Below, piece by piece: positions 23,401 to 36,064 of a DNA stretch of 64,000 bases. The DNA is from Turnera subulata. Its lineage: Eukaryota > Streptophyta > Magnoliopsida > Malpighiales > Passifloraceae. The notes under the pieces are model-generated. The model was given only the letters and a program-made list of their open reading frames with translations. It was not told the origin of the DNA and ran no database searches. Positions within the stretch are counted from its first letter, which is position 1, and each line of letters starts with the position of its first letter. Location of the stretch: positions 20,938-84,937 of the forward strand of contig JAKUCV010000176.1 of NCBI GenBank assembly GCA_028386065.3, given 5' to 3'. The position numbers and the translations under genes are program-made.

Positions 23401-24491
23401 GTCACATGGTGACTAGCGCCGGGGTTAGGAAACCAAGTATAAGGAGCATAAGACAAAGAAGGAACCGAAACCTATGCATTATTGGCATTTGAATAATTGG
23501 TATAAATAAGGCGTTGATAGCACAGTTTACGGCCACAAATCTGACACTGTGGCCGAGAGGAATGAGAGTTCCAAGTAGGGCGAGGGATAGGCCGACCATG
23601 ACCAGTGTCGCGACCACCACGGGCACCATGTTCCCTGGGAGCACCGCGACAACGAGAGGAATAGCCATTATCATGAGGTGTTGTTTTATGAACAGTATTA
23701 GCAGCTGGTGGGGATGGAGGAAGACCACCAGATGCGGGAACTTGTGCAGGAGTTACATCAATATTCAACACTTACATTAGATCATCATATATAAACCCAT
23801 AACTCATGAGGACGCTTTGTAACTTAGAAAATTTCACAGGCTCAATCCAGGTTTGCAAACAAGAAACAAGAGGCTTGTACTCAGGCTTGAGACCACGAAA
23901 CAAGTAAACAATAAAATCATTGATAGATATCAGCTTACCCGAAGGTGTCATCTCATCAGCAAGATGCTTGATAGGATTAAGATAACGAAGAACGGGCTCT
24001 TCAGACTGCTGCTCAAGCCTTTGCATCGCCATGTGAATGGCCATAACACGAGTAATCTTAGGAGACACAAGGGATTCTTCAAGCACTTCCCACATTTTCC
24101 TGGTTGTCTTCTTATGCACGACAATGGATAATACATCCACTGTAACGGAAGAGAGAATTCCACTCAGGATGAAGTTGTCTTGTTGAATCCAATGTTGGTA
24201 ATTTGGATTGGGACGAGGTTCACTGTCATCAGAAGCAATCTTGGAGGCCAGACATGGAAATGTTCCATCAACATACCCCATCACTCATTGCCATGCCAAG
24301 AACGGCTCCATTTGAGCATGCTAGAAAACATAATTCACTTCTGTGAACACAATTGAGGTATGGTGATAAGCTTGGGATAAGGGATGAGTGGCAGGGTCAA
24401 GGGCCACAGGTGGAACTACTGCACCAGATGTAAGCAGAGAGCCACTAGCCCCAGATTATGCAGTTTTGGATTTTGGGGAGTCGTTTTCCAT
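23401..24491 (-). pseudogene. Ale-like gag remnant (UBN2)
   Basis: The likely start is the ATG complementary to 24489-24491, close to the primer-binding site. Stops near 24440 and 24320 break the N-terminal part. The open stretch 24284-23772 gives a recognisable copia gag: WIQQDNFILSGILSSV, MWEVLEE, then LADEMTPSGKLIS and FRGLKPEYKPLVS. Downstream, a Gly/Pro-rich linker and CQICGRK near 23560 are the remains of the zinc knuckle, with its later residues lost. Confidence 0.8.
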
Positions 24492-24514
24492 TATAGTTGT
24501 AGGCTCCATTACCA

Positions 24515-24701
24515 TATACAAACACAAATATGATCGAAATCAGGGATACAAACTCGATACCCTGGTGCAATATATTGTAGGCACAGAAGTAGTGTTGTAC
24601 ATGGATTCAATACTTAGAGGATATATGATAAAGTACACAACTATGTTGCACTGGTTATCATATCTGATAACTTTCGCATACATATATAGTTATCACATAT
24701 A
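24515..24701 (-). repeat. 5' LTR of the Ale-like element
   Basis: 187 bp matching 13216-13400. The primer-binding site lies directly to the left on the minus strand and the TATAT duplication to the right. Confidence 0.85.
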
Positions 24702-25329
24702 TATATTAAATCAGAGATCTGCTTCAGGTGAAAGACACATGCGATCTTTTATTGGGGAAAAAACTTTTATTGTTTCGAAATATTAATATTTTAAAGGAAA
24801 ATTTTTAACATCCCATAAACTTTTTGCATTTCATTAAGTTAATCTTAGATTATGTACAAACTTGTAGAATCCTATAGTACTAAGATTATATCTCTTTGGA
24901 TTCCACAAGCCCTTAAAATTCTATGGTATTAAGACTATGTGTCTTGACAAGGTCCTTCTACATCCTTTGCCTATAAATAGGAAACATATGTTACGAGTAA
25001 CACACCTTTATAATCACATATTGGAAGACCAATAATAAAATTTCTCACTCATTCTCTCTATTCTTCCCTCCTCTTCTTTATTAGTATATATTTTTCTAAC
25101 ACATCTTCATTAGTAATTCATCTTTAAGATCATCTTTAAGGTAGAATTCACACTTAAATCACACTTTCAATTCGCCCACAACAAGGAAAAATTTTTAGGG
25201 GCCAAACTCTAGCAGAATTAAGGTAGCTTTAAGTATTTCTTTTCTTTATTTTTTTTCTTTCAGAAAAATATATTAGAATGATATAGATACTTTTTCTTTT
25301 TATGTGAAGGTTTTTTTTTTGTATGTCTC
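24702..25329 (+). other. Spacer with an LTR-promoter-like segment
   Basis: Around 24970-25090 there is CCTATAAATAGG followed by leader-like CT-rich sequence and AATAAAATTTCTC, as in U3-R parts of many plant LTRs. No second copy, coding region or LTR ends were found, so it is unassigned. The remainder is AT-rich. Confidence 0.35.
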
Positions 25330-26852
25330 TCTGAGGACCCTACCCAAAATTAATTGGGCCTCCTCACCTTTTGCTTTTCACCTTTTTCTTCGGATCAATC
25401 CCATGTCGATGGAGTCGCCACCCAAATTTTATTAAGGACAAAATTTGGAAAAAACTTTTGAATGACTCCTTTAGGCAACTAGTCTTAGCGAACTAAAGGC
25501 ATGGAATTCGGGGGTTCGTCATGGATGGGAAGGTGTTAGGCACCCATCCATGTTGGGTCGAAACTTTGTGTAGTTGAAGTGTTTATGTATGCCTTGTGCA
25601 AGTGTGCAAGTATGGAAATAAAAAAATTAAAAAGAAAGGGGAGAAGAAGATTTGGCTTGCATCCCATTATGAAATTGAGATTACCTACGTACCCGAGTGA
25701 CCAGGGTCAAAGCCACGTATTTCTAAACATGGCATCACTATACCACTTACGTCATCAAAAGCATCATCAAATAATCAGCAAAAAATACACCAAAAGGGAT
25801 TTAGTATTACCTCTTGTAGCCCTCCTCTAGCTCCTTGAATTTGGTTACTTTCTCCACCCACCTTCTTACCACATCTAAGCTCAATGGTTAATCCCCTTTT
25901 GATCTACCCTTGTTGGACTGTTGGCGACGCTCCCCACGAAATTCCTCTAGAGTTTCTGCCTAAGAATGTATTTCTAGGCTTGGGTGTGTATGTGAAAGAG
26001 AATGTGTGTCCCTTGAAAAATGAGTGAGGGGTCCTATTTATACTGTTATGGGGAGCCTAGGGGCTTGGACCTACTTAATAATCAAGATTATGGCCGAAAA
26101 TCTGGGCCAAAACTGTGTAGGATCGAAATAGAAACAAAATCGGGCAAAAAATCAGTTCCTAGGCGCTCATGACTGCCAGGCCCGGCGGTCATCCCGAGAT
26201 TGCCGCCCGGCACCTCCGGTTTCACGCATTCTTTCCTTTTTCAGCCTCCAATCCCCCTAATTCTGCCCTAATTTGATCTATCCGTATAATTCACCCCTAA
26301 TCAACCTAGAAAATCCTCTTTTCTTGATTTGTACTCCCCCTAATCACCTCCTAATTGATTGATACACATTAAATCTCCAGTTTAGGCTTAAATCATACCA
26401 AAAACACATTTACCAATTTAAGGATGATTTGATTCTGATTTTCCATGAAAATCAGAGTCAAGATTAGTCTGCAAGTAAAGTATTTATGGGCTAATCAGCT
26501 CTGGAAAAATCATTTCCCATTAACTTGGGCCTTTAAATTTATTCCCAACCCAAAAAATAAATCATCTCAATATAATTGGATTGAAAAATAAATAAGAAAG
26601 CCAAAGCAATGAAATAAAAAATATTTTAGTGCATTAGACCATAATATATATTCTTAACAAGATTAAATTATCTCATTAATCCTAACGCTCAAACACATAT
26701 AAATGCCCAATTCATAAAATATATGAATTCTACCAAAATAAATTCTAAATGTGCCTTAGCCAAAGACCAAATCATCTCATTAATCTTGTGGTTTTGGCAC
26801 ATTTAAAATCTAATTTAACAGAATATTTATGGGTCAAATTTGGGTGTTCACA
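25330..26852 (-). mobile_element. Solo LTR C of the TGTGAACACCC family
   Basis: 1523 bp, from TCTGAGGACCC at the left to TTTGGGTGTTCACA at the right. Flanks GTCTC (25325-25329) and GTCAC (26853-26857) form a target duplication with one mismatch. The minus-strand TATA box is the complement of CTATTTATA near 26034. The palindromic module at 26169-26192 pairs ATGACTGCC with GGCGGTCAT. It also carries the family word AATTCGGGGGTTCGTC. Confidence 0.88.
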
Positions 26853-26907
26853 GTCACCACCTATTATGTTAAGTTCAACATCACTTGGACCCAGAAATAT
26901 TATTTAG

Positions 26908-27030
26908 TGTAGTAGTATATTTCAATGAAACCTACCCCACATTGGAGAGGAAGTAGTTTTTGGAGTAACTTATATAGTTATTAGCTATTTTTGGGCCTTT
27001 GAAAAAATGGTACGGAGGCAAAGCCTCGTG
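26908..27030 (+). repeat. Q 5' LTR, first piece
   Basis: Starts TGTAGTAGTATATTTC, matching TGTAATCGTGTATTTC at 45340, and runs through GGGCCTTTGAAAAAATGG to AAAGCCTCGTG. It is cut by solo LTR D. The following 280 bp of the 3' LTR (about 45455-45738) have no counterpart in the 5' LTR. Confidence 0.8.
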
Positions 27031-28898
27031 TGTGAGGACCCGACCAAAAATTAGTTGGCCCCCCACCTTATTTTTATACCTTCATAACCAACATCCAACA
27101 TCAAAGGAGATGCCACCTGAATTTTATTGCAGGGCAAAATTCAAAGAAAAACCTACCTTAGGCATCAACAACTTTTTAAGGCAACAAGTTATAGCGAACC
27201 AGAGATGTTGAATTCGGGGGTTCGTCACAGATGAGATGGTATTAGGCATCCATCCGTGTTAGGGCGAAATCATGTGCAATTGGGGATCAAAGTATGACAT
27301 CTAAACAACAACAAAAACAACATAACGTCGAAAACAAAAAAAAAAAATAAAAACCTAATTGAGCTTGAGATTCCACAACTAGAATCGGCCTACGTATCCC
27401 GGCGACCGGGTTCAAAACTCATGTAGTTCTTAAACGGCATCACAACACAATACAATATCAACATCAACATCAACATCGGGATTCAGCAACAAAACGAAAA
27501 GCAAACACACAATTCGGCTTACATTCCAATGGCAACTTGAGACTACCTACTTATCCGAGTGACTGGGGTCAAAGCCACGTAGTTCTAACATAGCGTCACA
27601 CAACAATCAAAACATCAACAGCAGCAGCATCATCATATCAACTACAATCAGATATTAAAATTTTAGAGTTACCTACTGTAGCCCTCCTCTAGCTCCTTGC
27701 AATTGGGTGTCTTCTAACCCGACTCTCCTTCCACTCTTTAGCTCAATTTTGTGTCAATTTCCAATGCAATTATATTAAAGAAGACGATCGAATTAGCTTC
27801 GAAACTCAACAGAAAAGTTATAAATCTCCTTGTTTGATTTTAAGGAACACCAAAATCGTACAAACCAATGTACATAACTCAAAATATTGCCAATTTACTG
27901 AGACTGAGCGCAACAGGGATTTCTACTCAGGATCACCACCAGAATTGCCTCTGGCTGCCTTCTTCTTGCTCTCCTCTCACTGACAACTTCTAGCTACTCC
28001 TCTCAACGAGATTTTTCCAGAATAACAACTCTTTTAATGATTCCTAGACTTAGAGAAATAGGGTTTCTCTAAGCACTCTATGCTTATGGTGTGTTGAAAA
28101 TAATTCTAATATGTGCCCTTAATGTGTGTGTGCGTATAGGCGGTATATTTATAGTGTTCAGGGTACCAGAGGCCATCCTATTAATCCAAAGGTCGAGATT
28201 GACTCCCTAAATCTAGCGGTTAAGAGTTAGGATTAAGAAAAGAGGAAAAAAGGAGAAAAATTCACGAAACTGGAAGCGATGACCGCCCAGCCCCATCGGT
28301 CATCTCACGAAGTCCGCCAGGAGCTGGCGGTCTTCCTTTCTTGGGTTCGGGTACTGTTCTTGTTCTTTTCATTTGTTTGCACTTTTTCTCTTTAATCTGA
28401 TTTCTACTTGTCAGAAACACTTCTAACTTGTAGCCCAAACCCTAACTTTTTCTTTTTATCAAACACACATCAAAATATTCTCCTTTTCTACTCACTTTAC
28501 CATAAAAACACAAAATAAAGAAAAAATATATTTTAATTTTGAATTTCCAAGAAAATTAGGATTAAAATTAGCTGTAAGTAATGTGTTTAAATTGGCTGCT
28601 ATTACTAGAGGATACTTATCTTATTAGTTCAGACTTTAATATTTATTCTTAACCCAAAACTAATTGATCCTGATAATAATGAGCTAAAACAAATGAAATA
28701 CCATATTAAATCAGACTTAAAAATATATTATGGCTTGGGATTAAATCATCTCAATAATCACCAAGTAAAATATATTAAAAGTCCAAAAATAATAACATAT
28801 TCCTGCCTAAGACCAAATCTTCTCATCAATACATAGGTACAAATATAACAATAATTTAAAATAATAAAGTATTTGTGGGTGAAATCTGGGTGTTCACA
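27031..28898 (-). mobile_element. Solo LTR D of the TGTGAACACCC family
   Basis: 1868 bp, TGTGAGGACCCG at the left and CTGGGTGTTCACA at the right, with an exact TCGTG duplication at 27026-27030 and 28899-28903. It carries two palindromic stems: GATGACCG/CGGTCATC at 28278-28304, and a CCGCCA/TGGCGG pair at 28314-28330. With no primer-binding site, polypurine tract or coding sequence beside it, it is a clean solo LTR, the product of LTR-LTR recombination. Confidence 0.93.
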
Positions 28899-30778
28899 TC
28901 GTGCAACATCTTTGGAGTTGCCACCCAAATTTTATTAAGGGACAAAACCCCTTCATGTGACTCCATTTAGGCAACTGGATAGCGAACCAAAGATGCTGGA
29001 CCCGGGGATTCGTATTGGATGGGAAGGTGTTAGGCACCCATCCATGTTGGGGCTAAACTTTGTGCAATTAGAGGATTTTGTTTGCTTTGTGCAAGTGTGC
29101 AAGTGTGGGCACCAAAACACATAATAACTGAATATTAAAAAGAAAGGGGAGAAGAAGAAGATTGGGCTTGAGTTTCCACCACTAGAAACCACCTACGTAC
29201 CCCAGCGACCGGGTTCAAAGCCCACGTAGTTCTTAACATGGCATCATAACAATCACATCATCATCAACGTCAACAACTCAACAATAATTGGTCAGACAAA
29301 AAGGGATTAGGATTACCTCTTGTAGCCCTCATCTAGCTCCTTGATTTGGGTTGTGCCTTCCACACAATTTCCTCCCACTCCTCAACTCATTCTTGGAGTT
29401 CTTCTTGGTTTTCCCTTTTGCTACTTTCAATGGAAGATGCTACCCACGAAATTGTACCGGAGTTTTGCCTATGGAACTATTTCTTAAGCTTGGAGAGAAA
29501 GAGTTTCTCCAAGCTTCAAAGCTTTATGAAGAGTGTTTGTGTAATAGAATATGTGTCCCTTGAAATGTGAGAAAGAGGTCCTATTTATAGTGTTCTGGGT
29601 AGCCTAGGGTCGTGGACCAACTTATTCATCAAAGTAATGGCCGAAAATCTGGGCCAAAACCGAGTAGAATCAGAAAAGGGGCAAAAATCGGGGAGAAAAC
29701 GCGTTTCTGGGTGTGCATGACCGCCATGGCCGGCGGTCATCCTATGGGATGATAGCCAGGTCGGGCGGTCATGGGTGGAAAACCGCCCAGGCCCGGCAGT
29801 TATCCCGAGATAACCGCCCGCGCCTATGCGCTTCACCCGTTCTCTCCTTCTTCAGTCCCGATTCTCCCCTAATTCCTCTCTGATTGATCTTACCGCGTAA
29901 TTAACCCTTAGACTGCCCAGAATCCTCTGCTTTCTTGATTATTACTCCTCTCAATCATCTCCTAACTGATTAATTACACATTGATTCCTCATTTTAAGCC
30001 AAAATCATACCAAAAACATTCTTGCTATTAAGAAATGATTTAACTCTGATTTTCCACGAAAATCATAGCTAAATTAGTCTACAAGTTAGCTGTTAATAGG
30101 CTGTGCAATTCTGAATAAAAGTCCATACCTCATTAAAATGGACCCTTACATTTATCTTCAACCCAAGAACAAATATAATTGGGTTTAATAAATAAACAAG
30201 CCCAAATTTATTGAGATAAAATACATTTTAGCAATTTAGTTCTTAACATATTCTATGATATGACAACAATTCTAGAACTAAGCTAGAATCACCTCCGAAT
30301 CAATGTTTGTCCCCGACCCCAAATTCAATCAACCGGGATAGAACTCTTCACCCCCAAAACAGCAAGGAATTGGTAACAAAGAGTATGAAAGAATTGAAAT
30401 AACGCCACAAGTAAAAACTTACTTGATTAGTTGAATTCAATCCTTGAAGTAAAAACTGGAAGAATCACTCTCTTCCCAAGAGAAGCATTCAACTTTCTTA
30501 TAAACACTAAAATCATCATGTATAATCTGATTTCAAAGTTTACAAATGGTTGGCTTTTATAGAAGCCAAAAAGCAATTGATTGAATTTAAAATACAAAGC
30601 AAAATGATTCTTCTTTCTTTTTCTTTTGTGTTCTTTAATACACACCAACAAACCAAATGATGAAAGAGCACACAATCTGGATAGTGGGCATCTCCAGCTC
30701 CAAAATGAAATCTCCAACCGAAAGTGAACAGTAAACGCCAAAAGTGAACAGTAATTTCCGGCATGAACAGTACCGAAC

Positions 30779-33700
30779 TGTAACGCCCCGAATTTTCATA
30801 ATTGGATTTTCGGATTTTTCGAAATTTTTATTCCAATTTTACCCCTGAGGTATTTTCGTGTTTTAGTCGAGGAAATAAATTATTTTGCCTTGGAAATGTC
30901 AATTTCAAGTTGGTATTGTTCATGGTTCGGGTTCCGTGGGAAACGGATTCGAGATCGGGATGAAACGCGAAGTTTAGCGTGGTTTCTATTAAAACTACGT
31001 CGTTTTGATAAAAGGAAAAAAAAGTTGACTCGGCAGCCAGGGTTGACCGCGTCTAAGTGAACGACAAGTCGTTCACCCCAGGCCGGCCAAACCCTAGCCG
31101 CCTCCTCTCCTCTCCTTCTTTTCTTTTCTCTTTTCTTTTTCCTTCTTCCTTCTCCCTTCACTTCCTCACCCGCCGTAGCCGACCCCTTCTCCCTCTCTCT
31201 CTCTCTCTTCTCTCTTCTCTCTCTCCCTCTTCTCTTCCCCTCTCCTGCAACCCTTCACCCAGTTCTCCTCACCTCTTCCTTGTTGCCTTCACGACGCCAC
31301 ACCCTTGAGCAAGAGGGACGGTTCAACGCGGACGGGGACGGACGGTGGAGAGCTCGAGGTCGGGTCCACGACGAGCCGCCGTGTCTGGTGAGTTCCGCCG
31401 CTCCCGAATCCCTTCCTCTCTTCCTCTATTTCTTTAGTTTTGTGGTTCGTTGGTTGCTATTTCCATTTTGGGTGGACTAACCCGATTTGGGTTTTCTTCT
31501 CTTTTCTTTTTATGGCGGTCGTGTTGGGGTAATGGGTGTTGATGGATGGTTGTTGTGGGTTGTTTGCGTGCGTGTGGTTGGTGTTGGGTGTATTGTTTGC
31601 TGCTTGCGTGCGTGTGGTCGGTGTTGGGTGTATTGTTTGCTGCCGGTGGTGTTTCTGTGGTGGTGCGCGGCTGCGTGTGTGTGTTCCGGCAGTGAGGTGC
31701 TCGGGTGTGTGTGTGTGCTCCTCCGGGCAGAGGTGGTTCAAGGCTCGGGTTTGGTTCATGGGCAGTGAATTCCGGTAAGCTTTCCGGTGACTACCCCTTT
31801 TGTATTAATTCGTTTTGGTTTCTTGGAAGTGTTGTGTTGTTGAATTGGATGTTTGGGGGATTGTGACAGATTCGTGCTGGTGGTTTTGGTGAATTCCGGC
31901 GAGGTTCACCGGAATCCGGCGAGGCTCGGGATTTTTCGGCGAAGGCTCGGGTTTTATTCCGACACTCAACGGTATTGTCCCGATGTGTAATTTGGAGTTT
32001 TAATCTCATTCATGGCATGTACTTATAATATCGGATTGGGTTATGTATTATTGTTGATGTACATAATAGAAATCGAGAACGGGAATTTGTGTGGAATATA
32101 ACCGGGAATTTACCGACACGGGTAGAACCTTAGGCCGGGAACCTTTGGGCTCGGGTTGACCCTGGACTTAAGTAACAGGCTTTGAGCCCAATCCTATAAT
32201 TGGTTAAATAAGGACTTAAGGAAGTGGGCCTTAGGCCTGGAAATTGAATTTGGGCTTAGATTGGGCTTCAGGCCGGAAACTCGTAAAGAACATAATGAGT
32301 GGGCCATAGGCCCGGGAGCTACTTATGGACTTAGTTGGGCGTAAGCCCGGTAGACCTTAGATCCCGATACTCGGAGTTAGGTGAGATAAACACCATGTCG
32401 GGCTTAGACCCGGGAATTTCATAATTGGCTAACTAGGGACGGGTTTAACTCAGTTGAGCATTGTAGTTACATGAATTCACGTTTATACTGTGATTGTTTG
32501 TAATTTGTTGTGTGTGCCGGTATTCAGGCACGGCTAACACTTCGGGAGCTGGAGGATCTGTTTTGGGAAAAGCTCCACAGGACAATCATCGTTGAGGTGA
32601 CTGTATACGTCTTTTTATGTTTGTATGCATGAGCTTGTTGGATTGGTTTGTTTGAGTTGCATGCCTGTTTGTTAACATGCTGTGATCCGTATTGTGTGCC
32701 TAAGTGTACCTTTTGCTTATGAGCTGGATATTTGGATTGTTATGGATTATATCATGTGGTGTGATTCTAGGTATTTTGTGTGATGTATTGTGGGTCGGAG
32801 ACCCGGTTAATTGATAGAGTTGATTTATCACACAACCCTGTTAAATCACAATCTCTTGGCACACATGAACTCATAATTTGTGAATAAGAATAATGTACAG
32901 TGGAAGTTAGGTTACTGTGTGCTGATGACCGGTTGGTTCGAGCGGGAAGTGATACCCCTCGGGTTTGCATGCAGGATAGCATGTGATATGCGGATTTGCA
33001 TATGGGTCTGTAATGACCGGTTCTACCTCCCTCCTTCTACCTCCCCCTTTCTACCTCCCTCTTTCTCTTTGTCTCTCTCTCTCTCTCTCTATGGATATGT
33101 TTAGGCTTCGTGCCTGGTTTTATTTGGGCTTATGCCTGGTTGTCTCATGAGACGGGATCGAGCTCGACGCACACAGTAGGGGGCCCTGAATAATAAATTA
33201 TAATAAGAAAACTTAACACACAATAGATGGAGAATAATGAACTGTTTACTTTAATGTCTTGGCATGTTAGTACTGGTTGTTGTATGTTGCTTACTTGTCT
33301 TGTTGCTCTACCTTTCTTTCGGACTTGTTCTGCACACCTACATAATTAGATTTATATTGCTCACTGAGTAGGCGACTCACATAATCGCCAACGTTGTTTT
33401 TCAGACTCTTAGTTAGCGTGCAGTCACTATCTACCCTTCCAGAGTACGGACGTGGTTATCTCAGCAGGTAGTTGTGCCTCTTCTCCCGGTTGGATCCATA
33501 TGGCTGACTTGCATTCCACTTTTACTTTTGCTTTGTTTTTATCTTCGTTTTCCGCTGCACTGTATTTTGATGAGATGTCATTTTGATTTAGATTATTTTA
33601 TCGGCGGATTGCCGGGATTTATTATTGATGATGTATCGGCAGGATGCCGGGTTGATTTGAGGGTTGCTAAGCCGGTTTGATTATGTTTATTATGACATCT

Positions 33701-33828
33701 CGGGATTTTAAGAATTACTTTCCAGATAATGTTTTGATATTGGATTTCGTGTCCCGGGTTTCAGGGGTATTTTGGTAATTTCCTTGTGTTCAAGTATTTT
33801 ATTGCAAAATTGGGACACGGGTGTTTCA
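30779..33828 (+). mobile_element. Solo Ty3/gypsy LTR, 3050 bp (Tekay-type size)
   Basis: Starts TGTAACGCCCCGAATTTT and ends ACACGGGTGTTTCA. An exact CGAAC duplication flanks it (30774-30778, 33829-33833), and the uninterrupted site is preserved in the sister LTR near 38218-38236. Contents in order are a CT-rich stretch (31085-31260), a duplicated 44-bp unit near 31560-31650, recurring GGGCTTAGGCCCGG-like words (32120-32420), a CT microsatellite (33062-33091) and CCGGGTT-rich sequence before the end. The start sequence and large size suit the Tekay/Del chromovirus lineage, but that is inference. Open frames inside have no recognisable domain. Confidence 0.92.
33062..33091. repeat. (CT)n microsatellite
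   Basis: A run of CT dinucleotides interrupted once, within the solo gypsy LTR. Confidence 0.8.
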
Positions 33829-34132
33829 CGAACAGTAAAACGCATATTTTTGACTGGAATCTTCCAGAATGCTCACTCACTTGGGTATCTATTTAAAGTC
33901 CTCTCCAAGCTTGATCTTTTTGTCCTCTTGAAGTTCTTGTGAAATTACTACTTGTACGAAAACTTGAAGTTGCACTTTGAACTTGTTAGCGCGTGTATAG
34001 TGAGTTGCACCATTACGTGAATAGTGAACTGAAAGTGAATAGTTCCAGACTCCTTTTAATGTGCTCACATGTTTAAACGTCTTCTCTTTGGTGTTTAGTT
34101 CCTTGATTTGCATCATTCCCTCCTTCCACAAA

Positions 34133-36064
34133 AAGATTCGTCCTCGAATCAAAACCTACAAATTCAAAAGGAGTTACATTAGGAACGATGATTGCCATAC
34201 TAACTCCATACTTACCTAGTGAATCCACCGTGTAGGCACTGTCATTGACCCTTTCAAAGTCACAGAGTAACCAATCCCATACTCCTGGATCGAATGGCAT
34301 TTTGTTGCTCTCAGAATCAGCTCGTGCATTCCTCTTAGAAAATAAGAGTAAAACAAATAACCAGAAAACAAGTGGTAAACCACTACTAGCTTGAAAACAA
34401 GCAAGAATTAGCAATTTATTCACCAATTTTCTCTGTGCCACACACATACAATAATCCAAGAACTTAGGGCCTCTGTGAAACATGAATATCCTAGGAATAC
34501 CGTGCGACAACAATGTGCAATAGAACGTAACTTCATCATATATGGCATCCTTTAAGTTCTCGACAGGCTCAGCATGCAAAACATCAAAACATAAGACGAA
34601 CATAACATATGCAGCACTCAATCTGAAATAAACACATGCATCACGTACTACATCCAATAACAAGTAACAACTCGCAGTTTCATGCAACAATATGCAGTAA
34701 CTAAATGCGAATAATCCATGCAATGTGAGGACAACATATCTAATAACCAACTTCACACTTTGCAAACAGATCACATGTAAAACATCATCAAATGAATGAC
34801 CTGCAATAAAATTCATAATTCTATGGATCTTGTAAGTAACATGTGTAATATCCCTTAGATTCATGAAATCAATATGTAATTGTCCAACTTCATGTAATGC
34901 AAACGGAACACATGCATCAAAGAATGCGATTGGGACATGTGCATCAGATATGGTGAAATCAATAGATATTGTGAGAACCACACGCATATTATTGCCAGAA
35001 ATTAAGCATGCAATAAGACACTCAACACGAATTAGTTTGCAAGTTTTAAAACATATAATACCAAACTGAATGCAAACTATAAGAAACAACTCATGACATG
35101 CAATCAAAAATTTTGTGTTACCAAACCTAACTAATGCACATATGCATTCATCATGCAAGTTAATTAAACACACATGCGTACAAACACAATAAAATTGAAC
35201 CAACATAGTCATGCATTCATTAGACAAAAGAAATCGATAATTTACTTGTGATTGTTCATCTCGGCACTCCACGCTCATTTGCCACTTCCCATTCATCTTT
35301 GGCAATAGACTATGCGTTCCAAGCTTGCGATCGAATTGATGCTCAACTCCCTTAAACAACGTCAATCCTCCTCCTGGATCAATCAACTTGCAACAAGCAT
35401 TAGTTCGTTCCACAAAAATAGGCATAACAAGTAACTTATATGGATGATAATCAATAGAACAACAATATAGACCACTCATCATGTAGTCCAATTTAGGCAT
35501 TAAAGTCATAGAATAGGAACTTAAAACCTGGTGATCCCTTTTGATTGTAATTGGCGCCCCATGTGTGGACTCAATTTCTCCAAAGGTCTTCAATTCCTTA
35601 GGGAAAGCATCCCCCAATATTTGCAAAGAAATAACAAAACTAGAAAAACCAGGGTTAAGGTTAGATCCCTTAAGATAAGCATCATAATACAAGAGTACAA
35701 ACATGCCTTTCTTTTCTTTACAAACAACCCTCATATCACTCTCTTTTGCATATAGATTTTGTTTCTCTTTTCTCTCTATTTTTGTCTCAACAATATCGAC
35801 TTTTTCACCCATTTCACTTCTCTCAAAGTCGACTTTTTCCTCTCTCTTTTCTTTTATTTTCAGCTCTCTTTTTACAAAACTCTCTTCCTCTCTCTCTTTC
35901 TCACTTTTTGCAAGGCTCTCAGCCTTCTTCTCTACTTCACCAGACTGTTGCAATTCGGGTGGAAGTTTCTCGTTCAAATTCTGCAATTTGACCTTCTCCT
36001 CAATCTCACTCACAAATAGTTTGAGGCTTTTTAGCCTGAATTTCAAGCTTAGCTTTCCTTTCAA
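34133..36064 (-). CDS. Second long frame of the gag-only element, function unknown
   Basis: A minus-strand frame of about 660 codons without a stop. Residues 1-130 are rich in Lys and Glu and look coiled-coil-like. The middle is rich in Cys, His, Met and hydrophobic residues. The end has SRTNLFVEGGNDAN, like the short motif (S-R-T-N-x-F-x-E-G-x-N-D) seen near the C-terminus of some plant gypsy polyproteins. Its start overlaps the end of the gag frame by 59 bases in another phase, so it could be reached by frameshifting or be the result of an old indel. The middle coincides with a dense set of CATGCA words, so part of the openness may be compositional. I recognise no enzyme domain. Confidence 0.4.

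Larger units (their letters stand above)
13216..24701 (-). mobile_element. Ty1/copia element, Ale/Retrofit-like, interrupted
   Basis: A minus-strand element with short LTRs (13216-13400 and 24515-24701) and a TATAT duplication on both sides (13211-13215, 24702-24706; weak because the region is AT-rich). The primer-binding site TGGTAATGGAGCC lies at 24502-24514 and a polypurine tract TGCGGGGGCA at about 13401-13410. Gag, protease, integrase, reverse transcriptase and RNase H remnants follow in copia order, all with stops or frameshifts. Short LTRs and an RNase H motif of the WCDNLGAT type suggest the Ale/Retrofit lineage. It is split by the Tork-like element 15377-20744 and by a solo LTR, 21427-22944. 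Removing both leaves about 4.6 kb. Confidence 0.85.
30261..34116 (-). repeat. 3' LTR of the gag-only element (contains a solo LTR)
   Basis: Own sequence 30261-30778 and 33834-34116, nearly identical to 37703-38603. It lacks about 100 bp present at 38476-38572 in the other LTR, at a point flanked by a short ACGTCTTCT repeat. Three GTGAACAGTAA-type words lie near 30722-30770. Confidence 0.87.

Noticed and set aside
24960..25100. Endogenous pararetrovirus promoter
   Set aside because: The CCTATAAATAGG segment and leader resemble such promoters, but no viral coding domain or second repeat is nearby, and many plant LTRs look the same.
30540..30764. Minus-strand frames of about 74-104 codons, repeated at 37956-38274
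   Set aside because: They are the same LTR sequence of the gag-only element in two copies. The duplication reflects the LTR pair, not a conserved gene.
31280..31768. Frames of 66-93 codons in GC- and GT-rich sequence
   Set aside because: They lie inside the solo gypsy LTR. The repeated Val/Cys/Gly content comes from a duplicated GT-rich unit.
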